A DNA stretch of 64,000 bases from Pictodentalium vernedei (GCA_031216915.1 CM062289.1:448718910-448782909), one strand, 5' to 3'. Numbered from the stretch's first letter, positions 1 to 12,131 are shown. Made by a program: numbers and translations. The notes: a model not told the origin generated them from the letters alone.

Positions 1-301
1 GTACTGAAAAGGAAAAATCATGATTTATAATGTGTCTGGGTCAGAAAATTTACCGGATTGATGTCAGAGTCGAAATTTTGAGGCCATGTCAATTTTAGAG
101 TAGGAAATTTGAAACTCAAGTTTCCAGTTGGAAATAAAAGATCAAAATTTCTCATCATTAGTTGGAATTTTAATATTTTTCATGAACAATGTTAATTTAT
201 TGAATTTCCAAATATTTGATTTTTGACCTCGGAATTTCCAACTATTGAAAAAATACTCCTAGCTGGAGATACCCCCCACACCCCCTGTCGCCACATCCCT
301 G
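1..301 (-). mobile_element. hAT-like non-autonomous element fragment
   Basis: The right edge reads ctgtcgccacatccctg, the inverse of a CAGGGATGTGGC-type hAT terminus, and the interior is rich in short TTGGAAATT motifs as in the better-preserved element at 61995-62728. The other end is missing or before the window. Copy B equivalent: 54030-54334. Confidence 0.5.
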
Positions 302-582
302 ATGACCCTGTTGACCCAGTGGTTGGCTGTCACTATATGTCATGTGATCGGCTTACATTACTACTCACTGTATTCATCAAGTACCATAGTTATCCACCTC
401 CATATCCACTACTACTGTCTTCTCCCCTTACGATAGCCCACTACCACACTACTAATGGCCATTGCCACTAATATCGTTTTTTGTCGTTCCCTTGACTTCC
501 AAAACGAGAGCGAAAAGGACTACCACACGTGCTGTCTTATACCTTCGTTGCTGCTAATACTACCCGCTTCTGTCAGTGCAAG

Positions 583-709
583 ACTCTAAAGTCAGTTGGG
601 GTAAAAATTAACCCAAATCAACTAGGTTGAGTAAATATGAACCAAATGGGTTCATATTCACTCAACCCAGTTGATTTAGGTTGATTTTTAACCCAACCAA
701 TTTTAGAGT
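583..709. repeat. 127-bp palindromic element (ACTCTAAA...GGGTT family)
   Basis: Near-complete inverted repeat with ends ACTCTAAA/TTTAGAGT and arms built of GGGTT/AACCC words, centred on tgaaccaaatgggttca. Other copies: 49686-49819, 54621-54747 and 62754-62887, with single arms at 49049-49087. No open frame, so a foldback MITE of unknown superfamily. Confidence 0.8.
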
Positions 710-1094
710 TACATTGTCTTCTCTCAAGTGTATACGACACTTCAACTCTGGTCTCTGAAAAGGGGGTTCTCTGTCCTACGTACTAGAAAGGGACTCGACT
801 TCCTCCTGTGGAATCCCTTTTCTAGTATCTAACCATTCCTGGAGAATCCCTTTTTCATCTTATATATGTGCCAATGTGTTGAGCGCATATCCTGTTCCAG
901 CACGCCATCACATTTCATCACACCCCAATCCAGTGTTCAGTACTTTAAACATATTTTATTTGCCATAACTATTGAGCAAAAAGGGATAGAAGGACAAGTG
1001 CTTTCCACTTAGTAGAAACCTCCGCTCTCATAACATGAATACAGAAAATGTTACAATGGCTATCACTGCCACCTATCACTGCTATCAGCCCAGT

Positions 1095-1435
1095 AGGGGG
1101 AGGGGGTGTAGGGTAGTGAATTTCCAAATAGGGGAGGGAACGGGGGGGGGGGTGGCTTTCGCTCCGTCTCCCTAGTTGAAAATTCACTACCGAGAAAATT
1201 TTTGAAAATGAAGCCATGATATTGATTCTAGTAACTGAAATGCCAACACATTTAGGATAGAATTATCAGGTTGTTATTATTTGGTATTTGAGCAATTGAC
1301 ACTCTCCTAACATTAAATCAGATCTTATGCAGGAATGATGAATTTGCGATGTCTCATCATTTTGTAACTTTGGAAATTTTGGCCAGGATTTGGGGCGTGA
1401 CACCCCCCCCCCCCCCCCCTGTCGCCACGTTCCTG
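1095..1435 (-). mobile_element. hAT-like element fragment with poly-C tract
   Basis: Reverse-complement relative of 61995-62728: it shares the terminal ctgtcgccacgttcctg, the ggccaggatt stretch, the gcaggaatgatga stretch and the ctaccgagaaa stretch. The opposite terminal repeat is eroded. Copy B: about 55130-55484. Confidence 0.6.
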
Positions 1436-2210
1436 CTAGTACACAAGAACATTCCATGAAATACCAGTCCCACGTAAAGTAGAATCTCTTCCTAGTATCT
1501 CACTGTGGCAATGGAACCCTTTTCTGAAGAAGAGTCGAAGAGCTGCACGGTCATTTATGTATAAGAACAACTGCCATCATCGCTATTTGGGCCATTTGAA
1601 GAGGTCGCCATTTACATTTCTCAGCATCCCGCGTGTGACACTCTCTATCTTCGAAGCGTCTGGACGTCAAAAACCCTTTTCCCGAGATGGATCGAATAGT
1701 CGTGCGAGCATATGGTCTTTCGGGCATTTTTATATCATTGCTCTCTTACTCTCCTGTTCTCAGTTGTAGTAGTAGCGGACCATAGAGTTGGTAGTGGTAT
1801 AATAGGGACATGTACGGACAGGGTTTAGTTGTGCAATTGATATAAGACAATCCGCAGTAGAGACAGAATGCTAGTAGTATTAACGGTAGAGAAGGGGTAA
1901 GCACCCGTACTAAATGCATCAGACATGCAGTAAATCTTTTCGCAATTGTGATGAAAGTCGATCACTCGAGAGATAGACCAATAGCGGTGACAGAGGCCAG
2001 TAGCAGGCAGTGGTAGCAGATTATAGTACTGGGCGACTATTGTAGTGAGCAATCAATGGGACCAATGCGCTCCGGATGACACAGTAGAAATAGAAGCCAA
2101 TTATATATAGAACAGACGGTGGTGACCATGGTACAAACTAGCAGTATAAGTGGAAGAAGAATATAGTATTGGACGAAGACAGTAGTATTGGAATTCGATC
2201 ACAGGACATA

Positions 2211-2467
2211 CAGTGTGTGGAGAGTGTATTATCACTAAATCGCCTGCAGAGTGGAGATTCCACCCATGCAATAATTGAAAATTTGCTGCGAAGCATGACA
2301 ATGACAAGCACAGTTTCAGCCAATGGACCTCCGGGTTAAACCCGGAGGTCCATTGGTTGAAACATTGCTTGTGTTTTTGTCCATGTGTACAGAATTTGAA
2401 AGCGATACTTTGGGTGATAACTTCACTTTACGGGGTGATTTAGTTACAATCGACTCTCCACGTACTG
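2211..2467. mobile_element. palindromic MITE with TA target (CAGTACGTGGAG ends)
   Basis: 257 bp flanked by TA on both sides, with ends CAGTGTGTGGAG/CTCCACGTACTG and a strong central hairpin around tccgggttaaacccgga. The same family occurs at 41421-41676 and in block copy B at 56264-56519. TA duplication and lack of coding suggest a Tc1/mariner-mobilised MITE. Confidence 0.75.
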
Positions 2468-2794
2468 TATATTGATAGCCAACTACTGGGTTAATAGGGC
2501 CATGTAGTGGTAGGGGTCAGTAGGGTAGTGTTGCCTATGTGAATACACTGGCGACAGAATCGCTAGTAATTGAAATTTGTCCGCATAGTCACCGCAGAGC
2601 TTATAGAAGTGACAGAAGCAGGGCTGGGAGCAGTTAACGTTAACGTGTTAAATTATTTTAACTTTAAAGATTATATTTGTATAATATTTAGCGTCGTTAT
2701 CTTATATTTACCCCAGCCGGATCGCGCGTGTCGATGACGTCGAATTTTACGCAATTTGACGAAATTGAAGAACACGAATAATTTAGATGTCCGT

Positions 2795-2960
2795 CAATTA
2801 TAGAAGACCCATTGATTTGGTGGAGAGACCATGAAGCCCTCCTACCAACGTTGGCGAAGTTGGCCGGGCGATATTTGGCGATACAGCAATATCAGCTTCA
2901 TCAGAACGCCTATTTTCCATGCCAGTAAGGACTGGTATTCGAGCAACGGCGGATGTCTCT
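2795..2960 (+). pseudogene. hAT transposase C-terminal (hATC) remnant
   Basis: Translation gives WWRDHEALLPTLAKLAG and, after a frame change, SASSERLFSM, the two most conserved blocks of the hAT dimerisation domain. The original protein would exceed 500 residues; only this C-terminal piece survives between the terminal repeats, so this copy cannot move itself. Confidence 0.85.
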
Positions 2961-3053
2961 TTCTATGGATACGGCCGCAGTGATTGTATTCTTAAATGAA
3001 AACATCGCTTAATGTTAGAATTTACGATAACCTGCGAGAACTATATTAACTAC

Positions 3054-3135
3054 TTGTCCCCTGAGTTCCAATGTGTTCTATGTGTCAGTAGGCTGCCAGT
3101 AGGCACATGGAACACATTGGAACTCAAGAGACGAA
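3054..3135. repeat. palindromic element nested in the hAT
   Basis: Arms ccctgagttccaatgtgttc and its inverse gaacacattggaactcaaga, with loop gtcagtaggctgccagtagg. Same family as 18431-18550 and 57109-57191. Confidence 0.75.
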
Positions 3136-3501
3136 CTGTACGTAATAAAAGTTATTAAAATTTTGTTCATTTTAACATTTAACGTCATTTAACTCGTTAA
3201 CGCAGAATTATTTAACACGTTAATGTGTTAAGGAAAATTTTAACCTCTCCCAGCCCTGGACAGAAGGCAGTGATAGCCAATAGAAGAGGCATGTAGACTG
3301 TAGCTACCAACAATAGTATATCATCTCTACCCCAAAACAGTGTTTTATAGAAGAATGCAATAGTGTTGGGTACTGATAGTTGTCCCTAGTTGAAGACCGT
3401 AGAGACACAAGTAGGGTCGTATGGTCACCAGGGAAATTGATATTTGTGACAAGATACAGTGATGGCCAGTAGAATAAGACAGTAATCCTCCAACAATAGT
3501 A

Positions 3502-5127
3502 TACTATTAAAAAAAAGTAGGGGATATCCAAACTGATGTTGATATTTTCATAAAAATGGTACTGGATACGCGTGATTGGACACATCAATATGATACCAAG
3601 TTTAGTGTGGATCATGTATGTCACCGGCCCACGAAAAGTTCGTGCAGGTTTTTTGCACGAGCGCCGCCGTTATGTCTATGGGGTACGTTTTGAAATTTTC
3701 ATTTGTACTGGACAGGCTTTTTCGGAGGTCTCATCGCTCTTTTCATGATATAAACTCCTGCATCAATAGTTTCTGGTCGAATCATAACTTCTGAGGTATG
3801 CGAATACTGACACGTGACGAACGTTTACGTGCCGTTGACATTTTGGAAGTTGGCAACAGAAAGAATGTAGAGGCTCAAATTCTCAACGTTACTCAATCGG
3901 TGATTAGCAGGTTGTGGTCACGCTACCCTCAGACAGGCAATGTTGATGACAGACTTCGGTCAGGTCGTCCAAGGGCGACAACTGCTTACAAGGATCGTTT
4001 CATCTGAACCACAGCATTACGTAACCATCAACAAAGTGCCTCAAAAATTGGACAGCAGCTGCACCGACTGACAATGCTCGAGTCAGTGGGCAGACTGTCC
4101 GAAATCGCCTACACATCTGGAATTTGTACGCTCGACGACCTCGAATAATTCCACGTTTGACTGAACGTCATATCGCAGCAAGGCGTAATTGGTATGGAGC
4201 ACGACAGCGCTGGGACAATCGTCGGTGGAGCAACGTCATGTTTTCCGATGAATTGAGGTTCACTCTCGACTTCTACGACAGGCGAAACATAGTGAGGCGG
4301 CGGCGGAACGGACGATACCATGACGTAACCGTTAGGCAGCACAATCATTTTGGTGGTGCATCGGTTATGGTGTGGGGAGGCATAACCATGACAAGCAGAA
4401 CAACATTACATGTCATTCAAGGGCCTGTCACAGGGCAGTACTACCGTGACAACATGTTTCCAGCTCATGTGGAGCCATTTGCGCGACGTCACGGCTGTCG
4501 ATTCATTTTCTAAGATGACAATGCAAGAGCACACATGGCCCGTGTCGCTACAGAGTTTCTCCAGGAGCAGAACATCACCACACTGCCTTGGCCAGCACTA
4601 AGTCCAGACCTTTCACCAATCGAGCACGTCTGGGATATGCTTGACAGGCGCGAACGCCAACAGCCCCCTACCAATGTCTAGGCACTCGCGGGGAGTGTGG
4701 GATATATACCATTGAAAAAAAAGTAGGGGATATTTGATAAAAGTGAGATATATCAAGAAATATATTTATATTTTCATCAAAAAGACAGTTGAGGCATTGC
4801 ACTGTGACATCTGATGAATGATTTCAGTAATAGTTGGGTGTCGGACAAGCACACATTCCACGCACTGAGCTGTAGAAGACATGGGTGGTCAGTCAGAGAA
4901 TTTACCACATTCGGTCCAAGACCTCAATACCTTGTAAATCCTCATCGGTTCGCGAAACAAGCGCGGATCCGACGTGGCATACTCCTCACCAAACGTCCAA
5001 TATCAGCTTGACTGATGTTATTCCATACTTCCTGCAGTGCCTCAACTGTCTTTTTGCTGAAAATATAAATATATTTCTTGATATATCTCACTTTTATCAA
5101 ATATCCCCTACTTTTTTTTCAATGGTA
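3502..5127 (+). mobile_element. Tc1-like (DD34E) transposon, copy A, rearranged right end
   Basis: TIRs begin TACTATTAAAAAAAAGTAGG on the left and, inverted, TACCATTGAAAAAAAAGTAG on the right, each bordered by TA. The internal transposase is broken (see 3798-4680). The last part differs from copy B: from about 4694 the element continues with the reverse complement of its own right end, including about 14 bp of flanking DNA, then its inverted C-terminal coding part, then a normal right TIR. That makes a foldback with arms of about 105 bp (4694-4798 and 5038-5143). Confidence 0.9.
3798..4680 (+). pseudogene. Tc1-like transposase, broken
   Basis: The N-terminal helix-turn-helix part is RDERLRAVDILEVGNRK...TQSVISRLWSRY...LRSGRPRATT. 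The catalytic core follows in another frame: RRWSNVMFSDELRF (first Asp), then GASVMVWGGI, DDNARAH (second Asp) and WPALSPDLSPIEHVWDML (Glu), with 34 residues between second Asp and Glu, the DD34E spacing of Tc1. An early stop after the HTH, a frameshift, and a stop just before DDNARAH make it non-functional. The stop after the HTH and the one before the second Asp are shared with copy B, so it was dead before the block duplicated. Confidence 0.92.
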
Positions 5128-5510
5128 TATATCCCACACTCCCCCCCCCCCCCCCAAAAAAAAACAGAAACAAAAAAAAAAAAACAGGGATTTTCACTGT
5201 GAATATAAACGAAAACTTACCTTCGAGACAGTACAAAAACTCCGCCGTTTTGATTGAAAATTCGGTTGATGACGTATATTCCCCACGCTGACAGAACGAG
5301 AAAAGAAACTGTCATGTCGCCTTAACTTTTTGATAAAGTGTTGTTATGTGAAACTCAACTGGAAAGAGCTACGGGTGAATTTTCAGATGTGCGTCACACA
5401 ACAGTCAAAACCTTTCAAGATGGAGTGAAAGTTTCCTGGAACGTAAGAGCTGGTGTAAAGGAGGCAGCCATGACTACTTTTGATGAAAAATAGCTTGAAA
5501 ATACTTTTAA

Positions 5511-5751
5511 CCCTTTACCCAACGCAGACGATATCAAAATTCATTATTTTAAATACCATTTTTTCAAATTTTTCAAAAAATTTCAATAAAACCATATCAT
5601 GTGACCCCTCGTTGGAACGAGCTCGACGAGCTCGTTCCAACGAGGGGTCACATGATATGGTTTGTTGAAATTTTTTGAAAAAAAATTTTTTTTGCAACTG
5701 CTGAATTTGCATATTACGCGGGTGGATGCGGACGATTCGTTGGGTAAAGGG
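5511..5751. mobile_element. TTAA foldback MITE, subfamily 2 (ATGTGACC stem)
   Basis: Bounded by TTAA at 5507-5510 and 5752-5755. Ends are CCCTTTACCCAACG and CGTTGGGTAAAGGG. A central hairpin carries ccatatcatgtgacccc stems around GAACGAGCTCGACGAGCTC. The right TTAA is also the left TTAA of a second, degraded CCCTTTACCTAAC end at 5756. Confidence 0.93.
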
Positions 5752-6376
5752 TTAACCCTTTACCTAACACGAATAATGTCTCAACCTCAGTGGAACTAGC
5801 TGAATGAGCGCGTGGTGATGTTTTCGTGCCATGCTTGGGTGTGGTCGGTGACTAGTGGGATGTTTGGTTTTGGGTCTGTTGACGAATCTGAGTATGGTTG
5901 GAGAAGACAGACAGTGTCGGGTAGGGAGGACCAAGAACACAAAGTCACAAATTCAAACTACAAATCAATATTTGAGGGGATTTTTACTATTTTTCGATCA
6001 AAGTTTGGAGGACTTTTCAGTCTGACAATTCAATAGTTTGCCCAAATTCATCACATGTTTAGAAAAATTCGACTCGCCCCCTTTTTGAAATTTCCAATTT
6101 GTTCCAATCTTGGGCTTCCAATTTCCAACTATTTCAAATTTGAGGAATTATTTGTTTAGGGTTTGTGTGTGGGAGGGGGCAGCACAACACCCCCTGCCGC
6201 AACGTCCTAGGCAACTTTTTTCCATATTTTTTTTACCTGCAGCGCAATTTTAAAGTTCAACAGCCTGAAGCTAACACCCTGCTTTGTTCTGCATGTTCAC
6301 AAGTAAAAAAGGCAATCGAATCCTTGATGTGGTCGAACTCAATTCTGACACTGAACTGTGAATATTTGGATATATG

Positions 6377-6449
6377 GTCCCTTGAGTTGGATAAGGTGCC
6401 ATCTGCAATGCTAAAGCATTGCAGATGGCGCCTTGTTCCTCTCAAGGAA
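6377..6449. repeat. short palindromic element (CCCTTGAG...CTCAAGG)
   Basis: Hairpin with arms cttgagttggataaggtgcc/ggcgccttgttcctctcaag around gcaatgctaaagcattgc. Relatives: 19944-20010, and 60319-60397 in copy B, where the loop has duplicated to ctaaagctaaag. Confidence 0.7.
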
Positions 6450-6948
6450 GGATGGTACCTGCCCCGGCTCTACATCATAAACCAATGAACAGATTTATTT
6501 CCAGTTCAATATGTATTCAGTGTGCAATCAACGAGATTCTTATGACTTAGTGATTGACACCCCCACCTCATGTTCGCACATGCTTTAAACTAACATGGGT
6601 GCAGCCCGGGAAGGGGTGGGGCACAAGGATGTTGTGCTCTTCACCTAGAAAAAACACTCTACTAAAAATCTTGAACATTCTAGTGTTGAGTTTCACCCGT
6701 TTACCTCTCCAGTACCCACCAAATGCAAGATGAAGGGATCTAATTCCCCAAATTTCCCAGACCCTCCCCATAAGGGAGGGGATATCCCCTCCTATAGATG
6801 ACGTTCTGGAAAATTTTGAAAATTGACCATGCTCGTGTTCATTGTATCCTTCTGCCTGTGTACACCCCGCCCCCCCCCCCCCCAAAAAAAACAATCTGAT
6901 CTACACCCCTTATTGACAAGTTATTGTTGATCCCCTCCAGTTTTTGTT

Positions 6949-7048
6949 NNNNNNNNNNNNNNNNNNNNNNNNNNNNNNNNNNNNNNNNNNNNNNNNNNNN
7001 NNNNNNNNNNNNNNNNNNNNNNNNNNNNNNNNNNNNNNNNNNNNNNNN
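6949..7048. other. assembly gap (100 N)
   Basis: Exactly 100 N, a conventional placeholder for unknown length. It coincides with the end of duplicated block copy A and lies between that block and tubulin exon 3, where coding exon 2 might be hidden. Confidence 1.
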
Positions 7049-7565
7049 AAACGGCTATTTAAGTCATATTTCCAAAATATGGTCCTCCGTGGAGAATTTC
7101 TTTGAAAATATATACTTCGGTCATGTGGGTGAGAGAGTGACACCTCACCCTTATACCATTCCACAACTCAAGATGTAGATCCTCATGATCCCAAAAAGGA
7201 TGTTTGTGACCACCCCCCCCCCCCCCCCAAAAAAAAAAAATAAAATAAAATAAAATAAAAAAATATATACATTAATAAATAATTAAATAAAAAAATAAAT
7301 AAAAAAATAAAGTAAAAATGAAATAAATAAATAAATAAATACCTGACCGGCTCACATTTTGTGGACATGTCGGCTTGCGGACAGAATCGGAATAGCGGAC
7401 CTATTACGTGGACACAGGATATTTTATACGCCAAAAGATGTCATTTCAAATCGCTTTTCAGTGTTTATTTCGCGGAAAAGGGTGTTTTGGACTATAATTT
7501 TTAAGATGTCATCACTCGATTTGATGAAAAGTCAATAAGGCATGGCATCATGAAATCAATGTTAA
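7049..7565. other. A/T-rich low-complexity tract, no gene seen
   Basis: Contains a poly-C/poly-A run and an AATAAA-type simple repeat at about 7210-7345. The segment 7345-7425 (tgtggacatgtcggcttgcg...) resembles the ends of the inverted-repeat element near 40.9-41.0 kb. Confidence 0.6.
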
Positions 7566-7798
7566 CCCTTTACCCAACGTAACGGCCAAAACCGGCCAGC
7601 GCTATTCTCAAAAATCGCCAATTAATTTTCATTATTATTTCATTTTTTGTCTCGAAAACATAGGTTATGGCCCCTCATTGGAACGAGCTCTACGAGCTCG
7701 TTCCAACGAAGGGTCATAACCTATGTTTTTGAGACAAAAATTAGCTATTCAAGAATTTGTTTTGCAAGTGTCGTCTGCTTTTCATGTTAGGTAAAGGG
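7566..7798. mobile_element. TTAA foldback MITE, subfamily 1 (GTTATGACC stem)
   Basis: TTAA at 7562-7565 and 7799-7802; ends CCCTTTACCCAACGTAACGG and GTTAGGTAAAGGG. The hairpin uses ggttatg(a/g)ccc stems around GAACGAGCTC. It lies about 390 bp before tubulin exon 3. Confidence 0.93.
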
Positions 7799-8118
7799 TT
7801 AAGGGATCTACTCCCATGTAAAGGGGTATATTTCCCCAACCAGGGCCAGAAACATATACAGCAAGTACAGTGATAAAAAATGGTCTCGGGCGCGATCATA
7901 TCACGATTCTATCGCGACACTTTCACATCAGTGAAATCTAGACTGCATCAAGAAAAACATACGAGAGTAAAATCTCAGATTCAGTTGTTTCGCATTTTCT
8001 TTTCGACAGGGTAAAGTCTGCGGTGTTTCAGAGAGGAAAGTGGGCAGAGTGGTTTGACCTTAACCGCTCGAAACCCTCTGTCCAGTTTTGTTATTACGGT
8101 ACTATACCTCACAGGTAA

Positions 8119-8637
<519 letters not shown>

Positions 8638-9432
8638 TAAGCAGGGGCATGATGCGAACACCACAAGGTCCGCGTAATAGGGAGTTGGGGAGAGCATGGG
8701 AGGGGTCATATGTCCTCTCATCGTCGCCAATGGGGTCCACGAGGCATCCCCGTGGAACATTTAGGGAAATAATTGCTGACCAGTGTAGCCCTCCGGCGGC
8801 TCCCTTTCATATGACCACAGTGGCGGACAAGCATAGATTTCCACCAGGCGCCAACGTTAGGTTCCTTCCCTAGCCCCCATGCATCGCTAAGTATTATTTT
8901 TATGGCTGGTATCATATAGGCAACTGGATATCTTGGTTTTATTGACTTATTTTGCTGCACCAAAACATGCCGCTTGGGGCGATTGCCCCATTATCCCAGA
9001 CCACCATTGTATGTCTACCAAAACATTCCCGCTTTTTATATGGACTCAATTAAATTTTGAAAATGGGATAATATTATAACGGTCCATAAAACAGGAGACT
9101 ACCCAGGAGCTATAGCTGTATGCGAAGGTACTGTATTATCCGCGAGAACGCATGAACATCCACTACATCAGTACCAGAGGCCAAGGCGTGGGTGGATCGA
9201 CACCACACTGTTTAATCGATTTCAGAGGTTGGTCAAGTATAGAAAAGAACATGCAGTATTTAACAAAGGCACTCGAAGAGGTGGTAGAAGCTCAATAAAA
9301 GAGTGTAAGTGTGGCCATCTTTAACCCTGACGCCCTGAACCCAGAGTGGTTCGGTCCAGTCGGAAAAATGGATTCGCAGAAATGTCATTTGCTTCATTTC
9401 CAGGTCTTAATGAGCGAAACAGGGGGTGTTAA

Positions 9433-9666
9433 CCCTTTACCCAACGTAACGACCAAAACCGGCCAGCGCTATTCTAAAAAATCCCGAATTAATTTTCATT
9501 ATTTTTTCATTTTTTGTCTCAAAAACATAGGTTATGACCCCTCGGTGGAACGAGCTCTTTCCAACGAGGAGTCATAACCTATGTTTTTGAGACAAAATAT
9601 GAAAAAAATTAGTTATTCAAGAATTTTTTTTGAAAGTGTCATCTGCTTTTCATGTAAGGTAAAGGA
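9433..9666. mobile_element. TTAA foldback MITE, subfamily 1
   Basis: TTAA at 9429-9432 and 9667-9670. The centre is shortened on one side of the GAGCTC core. Inside the tubulin A intron. Confidence 0.92.
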
Positions 9667-9689
9667 TTAAAAAGCGTGTGTATGTGTGT

Positions 9690-9712
9690 GTGTGTGGGGG
9701 GGGGGGGGGGGT
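9690..9712. repeat. (TG)n followed by poly-G
   Basis: Simple repeat tgtgtgtgtg running directly into about 14 G. The same GT-to-G junction recurs at 63922-63952. Confidence 0.9.
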
Positions 9713-10906
9713 GTTTGTGTGGAGGATATGGAATAATATTAGTCACCCGTGTATATTCCATGGTGTATAGAAATATACACGGGTGTGAAAAAAACACATA
9801 CACCCTGAGGCCGAGCCGAAGGGAGTGTCAGTTTTCAAACTAGTGTAAATTTCCATTCACCCTGGAATTTATTTCCACACTAAGTTACTGCACATTAAAG
9901 AAAGATTTCTCTGTAAAATATACAAAATAATCTATCATATTTTCTTTGATAGATCCCTTCAAGCTCTACCAAACAAAATATAATGGGTTCTATTTATAGT
10001 TATTTTCGCGAGATGTATCAAAGAAAAATGAATCGGTCAGTAATATGCCCTTTGGAATAATCATTGGGTACCTTGACATTGATGAGGTATAAAAGATGCT
10101 CAGTGAATTTTTACAATGTGATAAAACAACAACGCGATAAAAACTATATTTTATAACTCCGCTTTAAAATATAGTTCATTTGTGATCTAATGTTTTGTCA
10201 CGAATAACACGAAACTAAGGCTATAATTCTGAATATTCTTAATGAACACCTAAAATTTTCCGACATGTTTTGTTTTGAGGCGGAATGAGGATAGGGGGAG
10301 GGGGCGTTGCCCTCTTCCTATATTTCTACGGCCATGTTCTCAATACAAGTAAACAATAAAAGCAATGTGCAAAAATCCATCTAATTTCCCCATAACTTCA
10401 GATCATACAAATGGAAATTTCGTCCACGCTCTCCAATACTGGCATCCTCACCAGTGTCTGACAATCAATATTTCCTCATTACTGTCATTACAATAATGCT
10501 TGATTATTACCGACCAGATGGGGATCGAGGGAGTCATTAGATAAAAATGGTGTCTCATCACTCGCTTATTATCAGTAAATGTTAGTTAGTTTATCTATCA
10601 ATAAGAGTAAAATCATCGCCCTCTGATTGGATGAGAGCTGGCGTAGTTTCTTTTATGTTTACGATCCACTAGCAAATGTTACCGTCTGACGTCACAACGC
10701 GAAATATTTGAAATGACGTCGCCCATTTCGTAATTGCTTCATCAACGAAGTGACGAGCAAGCCGCTTCATTTTTCTGTATTTTTCACACGTGCAGCAAAC
10801 GGTGTTCCCGATCAAGTGTTTACGATTTATGATTTGAAGTCAAATGGAATGAGTTTATCTGGTTTATTGATTATTTATCCAGTGCCGTCGTGGGGTACAC
10901 GAGATG

Positions 10907-10985
10907 TTTATTTACTAAACCTCTGATCGTTAAAACTTGCCCTGAACAAAGCAACTTTTAACGATCACAAGTTTAGTAAATAAGC
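10907..10985. repeat. palindrome, unclassified
   Basis: Arms tttatttactaaacctctgatcgttaa and its near inverse around tgccctgaacaaagcaa. No copies recognised elsewhere in the window. Confidence 0.6.
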
Positions 10986-11140
10986 CTCTCGCGTTTCACG
11001 GTCGAAAATAAACTCCGAGCCACAATAATTTATAGTGTTAACGACCTTGTGTAAGCTTCTATAAGCTTCCTGTCGGGTTCACATTCTACTGTGTTGTTTT
11101 CTATATATTTGTTTGAAGATACTGAATAAAGATTATTTAA

Positions 11141-11372
11141 CCCTTTAAACTCTAGTGATATCTTCCATGCCAGTGCAATGGCATCAGTTAGAAGAGTCCA
11201 TATTCATTATTTGGGGCAGACCAATCAATATTTTCAACGTGTAGCCTAGAGGCTGCACGTTGAAAATATTGCATGGTCTACCCCACACATTTACTGAACA
11301 GCCATCCTATTTAATGACGTTATGACGTATCATGTTGCTGGTCGGAAAAAACGGCCGCTAGGACTCAAAGGG
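11141..11372. mobile_element. second TTAA-flanked MITE family
   Basis: Starts TTAA-CCCTTTAAACTC and ends GGACTCAAAGGG-TCAA. Central hairpin ttcaacgtgtagcctagagg/ctgcacgttgaaaatatt. The related copy at 29412-29645 has the same central hairpin and CATGGAAGATA motif. It differs from the CCCTTTACC family in sequence but shares the TTAA target. Confidence 0.75.
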
Positions 11373-11482
11373 TCAAAGGGTGGGCACAGTCCCATAAACA
11401 GAAACAATGCAAATCCATGCAGACAATACTATTTCATTTTAAAGATAATATGCGGTACATCCACAGAATATGAAGCCTTTAA

Positions 11483-11705
11483 CCCTTTACCCAACGTAAC
11501 GGCCAAAATCGGCCAGCGCTATTCATAAAAATCTCCATTCAATTTTCATTATTTTTTCTCAAAAACATAGCTTATGACCCTTCATTGGAACGAGCTCGTT
11601 CCAATGAAGGGTCATAAGCTATGTTTTTGATGCAAAAATGGAAATATTTAGTTATTCAAGAATTTTGTTTGCAAGTGTCGTCTGCTTTTCGTGTTAGGTA
11701 AAGGG
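11483..11705. mobile_element. TTAA foldback MITE, subfamily 1 (GCTTATGACC variant)
   Basis: TTAA at 11479-11482 and 11706-11709. It interrupts a dispersed repeat whose uninterrupted relative is at 24444-24520 (tacatccacagaatatgaag ... ggcttccagcactc), which gives a paralogous empty site. Confidence 0.94.
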
Positions 11706-12131
11706 TTAAGTTGTGGTACCTGTACTTCCGAATAAAGCCTAAATATGGGCTTCCAGCACTCTATACTAGTTGAACAATCCCTTCATCGATTTTAAGATTC
11801 CATCCAGCGATTTCCACATATCAGTAAATACATCAAATCCATGTGGCAGGCAGATTGGGATGGGGCGACAAATAACAAGCTCCGTCACTTCCGACCAACT
11901 ACCAATGATAAATATCCTTCAAGTAACCCTTGCAGAAAAGATCAAATCTGATACGATGTCACTATGGTAGTACGAGACTTACACATTCCTTTTTGTCAGA
12001 GGGTAGTATGCGACCAGAATGTGTTCCTCGTGAGCAGGCGTTGACATTGGAACACATTCTTTTTTTTGCACTATACAGATTTTAATCTCGTCAGACGGCA
12101 GTATTTTAAGGTTGACCTTTTTTCCCCCAAC

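Larger units (their letters stand above)
2619..3258 (+). mobile_element. hAT transposon, internally deleted
   Basis: Terminal repeats CAGGGCTGGGAG/CTCCCAGCCCTG are flanked by a perfect 8-bp duplication GACAGAAG (2611-2618 and 3259-3266), diagnostic of hAT elements. Inside, about 2800-2960 encodes a remnant of the transposase C-terminal dimerisation domain: DPLIWWRDHEALLPTLAKLAG followed, in another frame, by ISASSERLFSM. AC-rich subterminal TTAACGTGTTAA repeats lie inside each end. A palindromic element (3054-3135) is inserted in it. Copy B: 56675-57323 with the same duplication. Confidence 0.92.
1..6948 (+). repeat. large duplicated block, copy A
   Basis: Matches 54027-60896 almost base for base in the same order and orientation, including the same hAT, Tc1 and MITE insertions and shared inactivating mutations. 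Homology probably begins before base 1. It stops at the N gap, so the true right edge is hidden. The copy lies upstream of exon 3 of tubulin gene A, so it is probably intronic. The main structural differences from copy B are an inverted duplication at the Tc1 right end and length changes in poly-C runs. Confidence 0.95.

Noticed and set aside
5511-5751. Rho-independent terminator-like hairpins
   Set aside because: The strong hairpins are MITE centres in a eukaryotic genome; bacterial terminators do not apply.
9061-9322. 86-codon open frame without ATG in the tubulin intron
   Set aside because: No recognisable similarity, weak acceptor; the gtaagt at its end is probably chance.
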